This document shows, piece after piece, positions 1 through 8,732 of a stretch of DNA of 64,000 bases. The stretch covers positions 5,606,501 through 5,670,500 of the forward strand of contig NZ_CP016616.1 in NCBI RefSeq assembly GCF_002741015.1, in the 5' to 3' direction. Within the stretch, counting starts at the first letter, position 1, and each line of letters opens with the position of its first letter. The notes below the pieces were generated by a model, which worked only from the letters and a program-made list of their open reading frames with translations, ran no database searches and was not told the origin of the DNA. The position numbers and the translations under genes are program-made. This DNA is from Microvirga ossetica. Lineage in GTDB: Bacteria > Pseudomonadota > Alphaproteobacteria > Rhizobiales > Beijerinckiaceae.

Positions 1-569
1 GCATGGATGGCGTCGTGGGCGCGGACGAAGGCTCCGGCGTCGGAACCGATCGATGCGGCGATGTCGATGGCACGCTTCTCCTGGACGAGAAGGCCTCCGT
101 CGTTGGCCAGGTCGCGGATGTCGTCGAGCAGGGCCTCGCTGACCCCGACGTTCTCGCTCCAAGGTGCCAGGACGTTGTCGACCCAGAGCTTCGTCGCGCG
201 GGTCGCCGCCTTGACCGCCTTGTCCGTCCCGTCGTCGATGACGTCCAGGAAGTACGCTGGCCCTTCGGCGTCGCGATTGCGCCCGATCCGTCCGAGATCG
301 GAGGAGACGAGAACTGCATCGGTCACGGCCGCGGCGATGGCCGCACGCAGCGCCGCGTAGGGAAGGGCTCCTGCCTCGGGCTTCCTCGATGCCTTGGCGG
401 ACGAGGCGATGGCCCTGAACAGGTCCTCGGCCTGTCCGCTCCATCCCATCCTGATGCCGTGAACCTCCTCAGACGCTCCCGGGATCGGCCGTAACGCCAT
501 TGCCACGTTGGCCGTCTTCGGCTGAGCCTTGCCAGAGAGGGGCAGAAGATAGGATGGTCCGTCAGTCAT
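1..569 (-). CDS. Probable pPIWI-RE (Argonaute-like) protein, N-terminal part only
   Basis: The frame runs off the left edge, so only about the first 189 residues are visible, beginning MTDGPSYLLPLSGK. No PIWI catalytic residues fall in this part. The call rests mainly on context: it is the third gene after a PD-(D/E)XK nuclease and a DinG-like helicase, the order described for pPIWI-RE three-gene islands (Burroughs, Iyer and Aravind). In that family the N-terminal X domain precedes MID and RNase H-like PIWI domains. The ATG overlaps the helicase stop by 8 bases, implying translational coupling. Seen directly: frame, overlap, order. Inferred: family identity. If the rest of the gene lacks a PIWI fold, this is simply the third gene of an unknown nuclease-helicase operon. 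Confidence 0.6.
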   Translation of the reverse strand, partial: MTDGPSYLLPLSGKAQPKTANVAMALRPIPGASEEVHGIRMGWSGQAEDLFRAIASSAKASRKPEAGALPYAALRAAIAAAVTDAVLVSSDLGRIGRNRDAEGPAYFLDVIDDGTDKAVKAATRATKLWVDNVLAPWSENVGVSEALLDDIRDLANDGGLLVQEKRAIDIAASIGSDAGAFVRAHDAIH

Positions 570-3500
570 CTTGCCTCGCGTCGTAGAACCTGATGCCTTC
601 CACGCGGCTCAAGGGGCCGTAGAAGGGTGAATAGAGTGCGCCGTAGACCTCGCGGACGACCGGGTCGGGGTCGGTGACCCTCTTGCGCAGGATGTCCCTC
701 ATCATCACGATGAAGCTCGTCTGGGGCTTGTCAGGCTCGTTCCCGCCCGTCGCGGCCGCGACGTTGGCCCATGCGCCGTCGACGAAAATCGCCCTGGCCT
801 TGCAGCCGTTGCGCATCGCGCGGCCGATGGTTTGCAGGATGTCGATCATGATGTCGGCGACGAACGGCTCGAGGAGGTCGCCGAGCAGGCTGGCCTTCAC
901 CGAATGGCGCATCAGCCTGCGCACCCGCTCGAGGGATGCCTGACGCTCCCGCCGCCATGCCAGCGAGATGTCGCGGATGCCCATGTCGGCGGGGAACTCC
1001 CGGAGGTCGAAGTCCATGCTGTCGCGTCCGGCGAGCCCTGCCACGAAATCGTAGCTCTCGGCGGCCGGATGAGGCCGGGTCAGGAAGACGACGGTCGAGA
1101 TGGCGGCCTTGTTGAACAGAGGCGTGCCGGCATGCGCCTCGCCCCCGAAGACGATGTTCACGCCGCGGGCGATCGCCTTCATCGGGAAGACGATCGCATC
1201 CCAGTCGTCACGGGCGCCGATGGACTCGACCTGCGCCGTGGTGACGTAGTCGCCGTCATGGTCGGCCGGAATCTCGTCCACCACCCCGATCACGCGGCGT
1301 GCGATCCCGTCGCGGACGCGGGCGATGTGCCGCTTGACCAGCTTGACCTGCTCGTAACCGTTCACGACGAATGCGACCTTGCGGCCCGGGTCGAAGTCGC
1401 GGGTCAGCGCCAGCACCCGCGGATCGTCGCCCATGAAGAAGTGCTCGACCATCTTCTCGAGGATCCTGCCCCTCTGCGAAAGGGGCGCGCCCGAGAACCG
1501 GAGCATACGGCGGGGATCCTCGGGATCGGGGATCGGCTGGAAGAGGAACACGCTGTCTCGCCACGCGGCTTCGGCGCCTGCACGGCGCAGGACGTAGTGC
1601 GGACCGACCGGGATGTGGAAGGACGGGCTCTCGGCGAGGAACGACGTGGCGCTCGTCAGGAGGACGTTCGGACCGCGCTCGAAACCGTCGTGCCTCAGCA
1701 GCTCGTGCATGCGGTACAGCAGGGTGCGCGGAGCGCCCCGGAACGTGAGGTAGCTGACGGCGAGGCTCGTCCGCCCGGCATCGGTCTGGAAGCGGAAGCG
1801 GATGCCGGAGAGGCGTCCGATCAGGGCCTCGGGCACGAGCCGGGCGAAGTCCTCGCTGATGCCCTGCTGGAACAGAGGTGAGGTGTGGATGCCCTCGGCG
1901 ACCATGGCGTGCTGGGCCGGCACGATGGCCAGGAACTGCATCACCACGGTCGTGACGTTGACCAGGAACCGGAAGATCTCGTTCGTCTTCTCGGGCCCGA
2001 GGTCGCGAGGCTCGATCAGCGCGAACACCGCCTCGCGAACGGAGGCGATGTGGGTCTCCTTGACGATGGGCGAGGGCTCGGCCAGCCAGTCCCGGAGCGG
2101 CTCGACGATGGCACGGAACGCCTCGCCCACCTGTTCGGGCGGGCGTCCGATCGCCTCGCCGATCTTGACCGGATCGTACTCTCGGACTGTGTCGTCATCG
2201 ATCACGGTCCTGCGGAAGAGGGATTCGCGGATGCACGAGTCCCAGAAGGTCGTGATCGCCGAGAACCTCTGCTCCTCGTCCGCCCGCTCTTGCGGCGTCA
2301 GCTTCGAGGGGTCGGGATGGCCGAAGAGATCGCTGGCCACCCGATTGCCCGTGATGAACGCGTCGTCGTAGGCGTCGAGGTGGGTGTTGCCCTTGCCCCG
2401 TCGCCTGTCGGCCTGGAGCTGCACGACGAGTGCGCGGTTGAGAGCGACGAAGTTGTTTGCCCTGTTCGAGTAGTCCGTGATGTTCGCGGCAACCGCGTCG
2501 TTGCGCCCCTGGGCATGGGGCATCATCAGGTCCTCGATGAGCTTCAGCTCGTAGGAGCTTCCGCTGCCCGTGATGTCGACGACCGAGACCGCCTTCCGGT
2601 CGAGCACGGCCTGCACGCCGTCGACCTCGTCGACGATCACGACGTCGGCCGTCATGGCGACGGACTCGAGATACCGGATGTGCTCCTCGACGAAATGGAG
2701 GGGCAGGCGGGTGTCGAGCGAGAGCACGTGGCCGAGCCAGATCCTGCGGCGGGTCAGCTCCCGGGTTGCCTTGAGCCGTCCGCACCACCCGCCGACCGGG
2801 CAGAGCTGCTGGGTCGCCTTCTCGGATTCGCCGCCCTTCTTCAGCTCCCTCTTCTGCCAGACCCCGTTGCAGGGCGGCTCGAGATGGGGGAATACGTCCT
2901 CGTCGCTTTCCTCCTCGAAGCCTCCGAGGGCGCAGTTCAATCCCATGAGGTCCGCGCCGAAGATGCTCCGCCCGAAGCCGCGCGCCTCGTCGAGGGATGC
3001 GATCCTCTCGGCGAGCTTCGCGGCATGGCGACGGCGGGTGTCTGGCGACTGCCCCATCAGCAGTCCGGCCTTCACGCCGTAGTGGTCGAGGTCGGCCAGC
3101 GTGTTGAAGGCGTTCTCGATGGAGGGCACCAGTACGACCACGTGATACTCACGGCTGTCGAGCCAGGCGAGGACCAGCTTGATCAGCGTCGTCTTGCCTG
3201 TCCCGGGCAGTCCGATCATGTGCTTCAAGCCGTCGAGCCTGAGGGACTGAACGGATTCGAGTCCCGAACCATCGGCCTTGGGCGCCAGCAGATGGACCTT
3301 CTGGTTGCCCAGCTCATCCTCGAGGCGCTTCAGCCACTCGCCTCCGGTCCTTCCGGGATTCGCAGCGTCGATCCTGTCGAACTCGATGGCGATGGCCCTG
3401 AGATCGGCCAAGGGGATGTCGATCGGACCCCGCGGCCGACGGGTCACGTCGTGCTGCGGCGGCTCCGGCAACAGGTCGGCCACGCCCTTCAGGTCGACCT

Positions 3501-3978
3501 TGACGGCGCGGGCATGGGATCCGCGCTCGCTCAGGATGTGCATGGCGCGGCCGGGATCGGCGATGCCCCGTCCGTGCTCGGCCAGCGGCAGTCCGTCCAC
3601 GAGGGCATCGACCATCGCATCGATGGAAGGGTCGTTCTCGGGAACGCGGCGCCAGAAGGGGATGCCCGGCGATTCCGGATCGACTTCGTAGGGCGGCTCG
3701 ATGAAGCCGTCCTCTTCGGCGTTCTCAGCCTCCCACTGCTGCATGTCATACACGGCCTGACGGAGGCTGGCGTCCGACGAGACGACCACCCCCATCTGGC
3801 GCAGCGAGAAGGCAGCCCGCGCGAAGGCCGACGCATTGGGATGGTCGAGGATGGACCCGTACCCGGTCATGAGGGCAGGGACGTCGGCGAGGTTGCCCGC
3901 ACCGAGCAACCGGTCGACGGCGGCACAGAGCCACTGGACGCCGACTGCCTTCCTGTAATCCGCAGGCCTCACCCTCAT
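562..3978 (-). CDS. DinG/XPD-like superfamily 2 helicase of a pPIWI-RE-type operon
   Basis: An 1,138-residue helicase. A Walker A motif (GLPGTGKTT) lies near residue 258 and a Walker B/DExD box (VIVDEVDG) near residue 449. A C-terminal motif VI (QTIGRAMRNG) lies near residue 1050. Four cysteines between motifs I and II (in LNCAL, PPCNG, QLCPV, GWCGR) are spaced like the Fe-S cluster of DinG/XPD helicases. The first 240 residues match nothing I recognise by motif; pPIWI-RE helicases are known to have an extra N-terminal domain. The reading frame stays open for another 126 codons upstream, but that is the shadow of the preceding gene. The start chosen here, ATG at 3978, overlaps the nuclease stop as ATGA. 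It probably unwinds DNA for the nuclease and PIWI partners. Confidence 0.75.
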   Translation of the reverse strand: MRVRPADYRKAVGVQWLCAAVDRLLGAGNLADVPALMTGYGSILDHPNASAFARAAFSLRQMGVVVSSDASLRQAVYDMQQWEAENAEEDGFIEPPYEVDPESPGIPFWRRVPENDPSIDAMVDALVDGLPLAEHGRGIADPGRAMHILSERGSHARAVKVDLKGVADLLPEPPQHDVTRRPRGPIDIPLADLRAIAIEFDRIDAANPGRTGGEWLKRLEDELGNQKVHLLAPKADGSGLESVQSLRLDGLKHMIGLPGTGKTTLIKLVLAWLDSREYHVVVLVPSIENAFNTLADLDHYGVKAGLLMGQSPDTRRRHAAKLAERIASLDEARGFGRSIFGADLMGLNCALGGFEEESDEDVFPHLEPPCNGVWQKRELKKGGESEKATQQLCPVGGWCGRLKATRELTRRRIWLGHVLSLDTRLPLHFVEEHIRYLESVAMTADVVIVDEVDGVQAVLDRKAVSVVDITGSGSSYELKLIEDLMMPHAQGRNDAVAANITDYSNRANNFVALNRALVVQLQADRRRGKGNTHLDAYDDAFITGNRVASDLFGHPDPSKLTPQERADEEQRFSAITTFWDSCIRESLFRRTVIDDDTVREYDPVKIGEAIGRPPEQVGEAFRAIVEPLRDWLAEPSPIVKETHIASVREAVFALIEPRDLGPEKTNEIFRFLVNVTTVVMQFLAIVPAQHAMVAEGIHTSPLFQQGISEDFARLVPEALIGRLSGIRFRFQTDAGRTSLAVSYLTFRGAPRTLLYRMHELLRHDGFERGPNVLLTSATSFLAESPSFHIPVGPHYVLRRAGAEAAWRDSVFLFQPIPDPEDPRRMLRFSGAPLSQRGRILEKMVEHFFMGDDPRVLALTRDFDPGRKVAFVVNGYEQVKLVKRHIARVRDGIARRVIGVVDEIPADHDGDYVTTAQVESIGARDDWDAIVFPMKAIARGVNIVFGGEAHAGTPLFNKAAISTVVFLTRPHPAAESYDFVAGLAGRDSMDFDLREFPADMGIRDISLAWRRERQASLERVRRLMRHSVKASLLGDLLEPFVADIMIDILQTIGRAMRNGCKARAIFVDGAWANVAAATGGNEPDKPQTSFIVMMRDILRKRVTDPDPVVREVYGALYSPFYGPLSRVEGIRFYDARQDD

Positions 3979-5141
3979 GCCGCCAGCTCCCTGATCACGT
4001 CGCTTACCGTCATGAATTCGAGGCACTTCCCTTCGCCCTGCAAGGCGATGGCCTTCAGGGTCTTGAGGTAACCGTTGTCCTGCCGGACCCGCGCATCGGG
4101 AACGCAGAGGATGCGGCGGCGGAACATGGTGATCTGGCCGACGCTCCGCGCCAGCCGGGCCCCGAGGAGCGACGCGCTGGCGTACGACTTCACGTCGATC
4201 CCGACATCCCTGCCGTCGACCGAGACATCCGCGGCATCGCTGTAGGGATAGAGGTCGACCGTCCGCCCGGCAGCCTTGAGGCGGTCGTGGACCTCGATCT
4301 CGGCAAGGCCGGGGCCGGTCCAGTAGGCGAGGACGGCATTGGTGGCGAGGCGCCACTCTCCGACATCAGTTACCTCGAATTCCTCGGCCACCTCGCAGGT
4401 CGGATGCCTCATGCGGCAGTCGCGGATCCGGCAGCGCCCGTTGGGAAATGAGACCACGTCGTTGTCGGGCCACAACGGGGAGCCGCAGCCGGCGCACAGC
4501 CGGAGCGTCTTGCCGTGAAGGGCCGTGGAGGGCAGGGGACGATAGAACGACTGGACGTCCGGAGCGGCCGTCAGCCAGTCCTCGATGAATTCGAACAGGT
4601 CCGCGGTCGGGAGGCACGGTCGACGGACAACCAGGCCGCGTATCTCCCTGTAGGCACGGTCCCTCATCTTGGGTCCGCAGCGTTCTGCGGCGGCCCTGAG
4701 ACGCTCGTGGTGGATCTCCTGGAGAAGCTCCGTCTCGCTTCCGCCCCCGGCGGCCAGCTCGAAGCATTCTGCCGTCGGCTGCCCGAGATCGCCGTCCACC
4801 AGGACGATGTTCGCCCATGGGAAGTCGCCTTGGAAGGAAGGCATCCCCCATTCGCACATGGGACGGGCGGCCATCGCCATGACATTATGGATGCTTGCCC
4901 CCAGGTCATCGGCGCCATCACGGAGACTCTGGGCTGACAACCGTGCCAAGGCCCGCCGCATCCTTGGAGGCATGCGCCCGTCCTGCCGGACGAGATCCCC
5001 GTGGAAGAGGAGCCTCTCATGAACGTCGGCAAGGCCACGAGCTAGCATTCCGGCAGTGATTAACGAATCTTCGCCCATGCACCGAATATCATATTGCCAA
5101 GGTGGGAGAAGAGGGGTAATCAATTCACTAGATGAAGTCAA
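3975..5141 (-). CDS. PD-(D/E)XK endonuclease-like protein of a pPIWI-RE-type operon
   Basis: First gene of the three-gene minus-strand operon, up to 388 residues. The C-terminal third has a restriction-endonuclease-fold signature: a conserved Asp in DAADVSVDG followed by GIDVKSY, fitting the D-(X)n-(D/E)XK active site near residues 310-325. Before it lies a cysteine cluster (CAGCG, then CRIRDC and HPTC, residues about 215-250) that may bind zinc. pPIWI-RE modules are known to carry a dedicated REase. The start is uncertain: TTG 5141, TTG 5123 or ATG 5079. The first two lie inside the operator repeats, so ATG 5079 may be the true one. Its stop overlaps the helicase start (ATGA). Confidence 0.7.
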   Translation of the reverse strand: MTSSSELITPLLPPWQYDIRCMGEDSLITAGMLARGLADVHERLLFHGDLVRQDGRMPPRMRRALARLSAQSLRDGADDLGASIHNVMAMAARPMCEWGMPSFQGDFPWANIVLVDGDLGQPTAECFELAAGGGSETELLQEIHHERLRAAAERCGPKMRDRAYREIRGLVVRRPCLPTADLFEFIEDWLTAAPDVQSFYRPLPSTALHGKTLRLCAGCGSPLWPDNDVVSFPNGRCRIRDCRMRHPTCEVAEEFEVTDVGEWRLATNAVLAYWTGPGLAEIEVHDRLKAAGRTVDLYPYSDAADVSVDGRDVGIDVKSYASASLLGARLARSVGQITMFRRRILCVPDARVRQDNGYLKTLKAIALQGEGKCLEFMTVSDVIRELAA

Positions 5142-5210
5142 TCCACTCAGTAGACGATTTCGATCTATTCAATAGATGACATCGATAAACTCACTAGACG
5201 AGATCCGGGT
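5123..5210. promoter_or_regulatory. Four 22-bp direct repeats, probable operator array of the WYL regulator
   Basis: Four repeats begin at 5123, 5145, 5167 and 5189, with an exact 22-bp period (about two helical turns). The core is A[CT]TCANTAGA[CT]GA. Each is also an imperfect dyad (TCA-N5-TGA or TCA-N5-CGA); the first contains TTCACTAGATGAA. The array fills the space between the divergent nuclease and WYL genes and overlaps their outermost possible start codons. WYL regulators of defence operons are known to bind dyad operators next to their own gene and repress transcription. Binding here is inference. Confidence 0.75.
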
Positions 5211-6036
5211 GAAACGGGGCGGCGAGGCCATCCTGAGGCGCCTGCGCTGGATCGAGGACACGATCCACTGGACGGGGCAGTTGCGCCGCAGGGATCTTTG
5301 CGCCCATTTCAACATATCCCCGCAGCAGGCGTCGTCCGACATCGGGGAGTACCTGAACCTCGTTCCCGGCAACATACGGCTCAGTTCCGAGGACAAGGTC
5401 TACAGGCAGGACGAGGGATATCGGCCCATTTTCGAGAAGGATGCCGCCCGCTGGGTCCAGGAAAGCTCCACGTCACTGGATCCGCCCACGATCCCCATCG
5501 AACGGATTTCCACCCCTTGGCAACGTGCTGACGACGGCATCATCGCTGCGATCATCCAGTCCTACAGCCAGAAGACACCTCTCTCCGTACTGTACCAGTC
5601 TCTCACGAGCCGTGACGCACGGCGGCGGACGATATGCCCTCACCGCCTCGTCGAGGACGGCAACCGCCTCCACGCACGGACCTGGGACTACGAACGCAAC
5701 GCCTTCATCGACCTCGTCCTGACACGCATGTCGGATCCAGAACCCGACCAGACACTCCCTTGGATAGACGGTGCCGCCGACCGGGACTGGAACGAGCGCA
5801 TTGACATCGACCTTGAACCGAACCCCTCCCTGTCGCCCGGCCAGGCGGACGTGGTCATGAGGGAGATCGGGCTGCCTCCCAAGGGCGGTAGGATCTCTGT
5901 CCGTCGTGCCGAAGCCCTATACCTCCTTGAGCATCTCGGAATCCGGAGCGCCGTGCAGGACGGGGCCGAGAACCCCGCAGCACGCATTGTCTGCACGAAC
6001 CAGGTCGAAGTCAGGGAAACCCTGCGTTCCCGGTAG
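5176..6036 (+). CDS. WYL-domain transcriptional regulator, BrxR/CapW-like
   Basis: A 286-residue protein with the layout of BrxR/CapW defence-island regulators. An N-terminal winged helix (RLRWIEDTIHWTG then LCAHFNISPQQASSD, residues about 20-60) is followed by a WYL domain (LSVLYQSLTS, ICPHRLVEDGNRLHARTWD and FIDLVLTRM, residues about 130-190) and a C-terminal WCX-like segment. Family members repress a neighbouring defence operon until a phage-related signal binds the WYL domain. It diverges from the nuclease-helicase-pPIWI-RE operon. The given start is ATG 5176, but it lacks a Shine-Dalgarno sequence and the fourth operator repeat lies within its first codons. In-frame GTG 5209 would still leave about 10 residues before the winged helix and is a serious alternative. 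Confidence 0.85.
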   Translation: MTSINSLDEIRVKRGGEAILRRLRWIEDTIHWTGQLRRRDLCAHFNISPQQASSDIGEYLNLVPGNIRLSSEDKVYRQDEGYRPIFEKDAARWVQESSTSLDPPTIPIERISTPWQRADDGIIAAIIQSYSQKTPLSVLYQSLTSRDARRRTICPHRLVEDGNRLHARTWDYERNAFIDLVLTRMSDPEPDQTLPWIDGAADRDWNERIDIDLEPNPSLSPGQADVVMREIGLPPKGGRISVRRAEALYLLEHLGIRSAVQDGAENPAARIVCTNQVEVRETLRSR

Positions 6037-6131
6037 GCTCTGCAATCGGAAGCCGTCGGAGAAGGAACGGACGCTGGACTGAGTGCGGGCGATCGGAGAT
6101 ATTCTCCGAACCACGGGTGGGGGGCTTGCCG

Positions 6132-7934
6132 ATGCCGACGTCCGTCTACTCCCCCGACGTCGAGGCTGTGCTGGCGGGTGCCCGTGCCCCGCAGGAGCGG
6201 ACCGTGGACGTCGATGGGGCGCAGGTCTCCATCACGGTTCCATTCCCGTCTCCCGCCGATTGGCGGGATCGATGGATCTACTTTGCCCTGGTCGATCAGT
6301 TCAACAATCCGAATGGCGGCCCGGCCACGGCGTGGAATGATCCGTTTGATCGGTTTCAGGGCGGTACGCTTGAAGGCCTAAGGCTCCAGCTCGGCTATTT
6401 GCAACGTCTCGGTGTCGGCGTGATCTGGATCACCCCGGTGCTACAGAACTGCCAGGGACAGGAAGGGACCTATCATGGGTACGGGATCCAGCATTTCCTG
6501 AAGGTAGACCCGCGCTTTATGTCCGATCATTCCGACCCCGACGCGGAACTGCGCCGCCTGGTCGACGAGGCGCATGCGCGGGGCATGTACGTGATCCTGG
6601 ACGTCATCCTGAACCATGCCGGGGACGTGTTCGCCTACGACGATGGGTCAGCCGGCGGGGCCTCTTCGATGCCTTGGAGCGACACGGTCTACCCGATCCG
6701 ATGGCGCGCCGCCGACAACGCGGCGGTCCAGGGATGGGACAAGGCCCCGGGCGAAAACGATGCCCAACTCACTGAAGCCGCCGCGGTCTGGCCCAAGGAA
6801 TTGAGGTACAACGAGGCCTTCCGCCGTCAAGGCAAGGGCGGAGAGCTCGGCGGCGACTTCGAGTCGTTGAAGGAATTCGACACCAGCAGAGGCGACATCC
6901 GGTCAGCCCTCATCCGGTCCTATCAGCATGCCGTCGCCAAATGGGATGTCGATGGCTTTCGCATCGACACGCTAAAGTACGTCGAGCCGGGCTTCGCACT
7001 GGTGTTCGGCAACGCCATGCGCGAATTCGCCTTGGAGATCGGCAAGCGCAACTTCTTCACCTTCGGGGAGGTCTACGACAGCGAGGAACAGATCGCGCGT
7101 TTCATCGGTCGCCCCACGAGCCTGGGCGGCGACATGATGGGGGTCGATGCCGCCCTCGACTTCCCGCTCTTCTACAAGCTGCCCTGGGTCGTGAAGGGGT
7201 TCTCGCCGCCGACCGAGATCATGGAGGTTTTCGAAAGGCGGAAACGCGTCCAGCGGGACATCATCAGTTCCCATGGCGAGGCCAGCCGCTTCTTCGTGTC
7301 GTTCCTCGACAACCACGACATGACGTCCCGTATCCTTGCGGAAGACCCAAGCCAGCCGGGTCGGTATCAAGGGCAGGTCATCGCGGCCCTCGGCTGCATG
7401 TTCGGGCTACAAGGCATCCCCTGTGTCTACTACGGGACGGAGCAGGGGCTTTCCGGCTCCGGATCGGACAAGGCCGTGCGCGAAGCCATGTGGGGGCGGC
7501 CGGGTGGCTTCGACGAGCCCTCCGCGATGTACGTCGCCCTGCAAGGCCTTGCCACCGTGCGAGGGCAAACGCCGGCACTCCGCTACGGCCGCCAGTATTT
7601 CCGTCCGGTTTCCGGCGACCGCAAGACGTTCGGGTTCTCGACACTCAGCCCAGGTGTCCTGGCCTGGTCCCGTATCCTGAACGAAACCGAGGTGGTATGC
7701 GTGCTCAACACCGACATCGATCAGCAGGTCGACTTGTCGGTTCTCGTCGATTCTGTCCTGCATGATGCCAATGCCACATTCGGTGTCGCCTTCTCCAGCA
7801 CGGGTCAGGCATTGACGCATCCCGTCGAACGGTTTGACGCCATCGTCGAGGGAAGTCCCTTCCCGCCGGGTGCGGTGAATTCCATCCGAGCCGCCTTGGA
7901 TCCAGGCGAGTTCCGCATCCTGAGGCAGGCGTAG
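6132..7934 (+). CDS. Alpha-amylase family glycoside hydrolase (GH13)
   Basis: A 600-residue enzyme with the four classic GH13 regions in order: I, DVILNH at 157-162; II, GFRID with Arg277 and nucleophile Asp279; III, FGEV with acid/base Glu313; IV, FLDNHD ending at 396. It should cleave or rearrange alpha-1,4-glucan linkages, or act on trehalose or sucrose-like substrates; specificity cannot be read here. No signal peptide is visible, so it is probably cytoplasmic. ATG 6132 is preferred over in-frame GTG 6117 because a G-rich Shine-Dalgarno lies just upstream. It is separated from the regulator by about 95 bases and has no obvious defence link; likely metabolic cargo of the island. Confidence 0.88.
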   Translation: MPTSVYSPDVEAVLAGARAPQERTVDVDGAQVSITVPFPSPADWRDRWIYFALVDQFNNPNGGPATAWNDPFDRFQGGTLEGLRLQLGYLQRLGVGVIWITPVLQNCQGQEGTYHGYGIQHFLKVDPRFMSDHSDPDAELRRLVDEAHARGMYVILDVILNHAGDVFAYDDGSAGGASSMPWSDTVYPIRWRAADNAAVQGWDKAPGENDAQLTEAAAVWPKELRYNEAFRRQGKGGELGGDFESLKEFDTSRGDIRSALIRSYQHAVAKWDVDGFRIDTLKYVEPGFALVFGNAMREFALEIGKRNFFTFGEVYDSEEQIARFIGRPTSLGGDMMGVDAALDFPLFYKLPWVVKGFSPPTEIMEVFERRKRVQRDIISSHGEASRFFVSFLDNHDMTSRILAEDPSQPGRYQGQVIAALGCMFGLQGIPCVYYGTEQGLSGSGSDKAVREAMWGRPGGFDEPSAMYVALQGLATVRGQTPALRYGRQYFRPVSGDRKTFGFSTLSPGVLAWSRILNETEVVCVLNTDIDQQVDLSVLVDSVLHDANATFGVAFSSTGQALTHPVERFDAIVEGSPFPPGAVNSIRAALDPGEFRILRQA

Positions 7935-8017
7935 CCCTGGGGATGGGCGGCGATGGGGGCAGGCGGTCGCGCCCGGTGATGATCCTTCTTACACCTGTTG
8001 TAGAGCAAAGATCATCC

Positions 8018-8152
8018 TCAAGCCGCAAGCAGCGAGAAAACAGTAGCTGCAACATTAATGGATCCAACGACCAGAAGGAGCGCGATAGGCAGAGACAAGG
8101 GCTGCGCCTCAAGCCCGCGATCGTTCTGAAGGTGGTGATCAGGTGTCCTCAT
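8018..8152 (-). CDS. Small single-span membrane protein (44 residues)
   Basis: A short frame beginning MRTPDHHLQN and ending in a hydrophobic stretch (PIALLLVVGSINVAATV), which predicts one membrane helix near the C-terminus. A strong Shine-Dalgarno sequence (GAGGAGG) sits just before the ATG at 8152. No family recognised. It stands alone between the amylase-family gene and a small secreted protein. Confidence 0.45.
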   Translation of the reverse strand: MRTPDHHLQNDRGLEAQPLSLPIALLLVVGSINVAATVFSLLAA

Positions 8153-8340
8153 GACATCCTCCTCGCGTCTGAGAGGGCTGCAAGATGGCGTATGCTGGCC
8201 CAGAGTTCTGTGAATTGCGTCACAGCACCGCCAATAATCTGCGGCACCTATAAAGGCCCCATGACAACCTGGATGTCATTGGTATCTGGGGAACCCGTAT
8301 GGTGGACATAGGCGATGGTGAGGGAACCGCTTAGGTCAAC

Positions 8341-8634
8341 TCACCTACCGCGAGCGACGCCAACGCAGCGAGAGCCGACCTGACACCGAGGAATATCCTT
8401 TGTTGGAGCCCATCCGGGGGCCGGCACTTCACCCATCCCGCAATAGTTGCTTGAGGCCACGTATCGGTCGTAGGCGGTCGCGCTCGTGCTGAGAACAACA
8501 GAGCCTTGGGTAGCGACAAGGCTTTGTGCCTGATTGCAAGACATCGTAGCGGTGAGTGGGCGACCTTGCGCCAGTGCGCCAGCACTGATGCTGATGAAGC
8601 CGATAGCAGCACACACCTGTTTGACGTGTTTCAT
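8341..8634 (-). CDS. Small secreted protein of a family common in Rhizobiales
   Basis: A 97-residue protein with a clear signal peptide (VCAAIGFISISAGALAQG) and a mature part beginning RPLTATMSCNQA. Cysteines at the conserved-looking positions (SCNQ, NYCG, PRCQ, SRCV) suggest disulphides in the periplasm. I recall many rhizobial genomes encoding similar short proteins of unknown function with an xCNQAxxLVAxxGxVVLST core. ATG 8634 is preferred over GTG 8646 because GGAGAAG sits 5 bases before it. Monocistronic. Confidence 0.7.
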   Translation of the reverse strand: MKHVKQVCAAIGFISISAGALAQGRPLTATMSCNQAQSLVATQGSVVLSTSATAYDRYVASSNYCGMGEVPAPGWAPTKDIPRCQVGSRCVGVARGR

Positions 8635-8732
8635 AAACTTCTCCACGGATCAGACAGGGCACAAGGTGACGCAATCTGATTATGGATGCTGTGAAATGCT
8701 TCACACCCACGCACCTTTTGTAAATCTCAGCA

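Noticed and set aside
562..4356. Helicase read as a 1,264-residue protein starting at 4356
   Set aside because: The first 126 residues are Arg/Pro/Gly-rich and overlap the nuclease gene in another frame. The ATGA overlap at 3978 is the natural start.
5123..5210. CRISPR-like short direct repeats
   Set aside because: Period of 22 bp leaves no room for spacers, the non-core bases do not vary as spacers would, and no cas genes are near. An operator array fits better.
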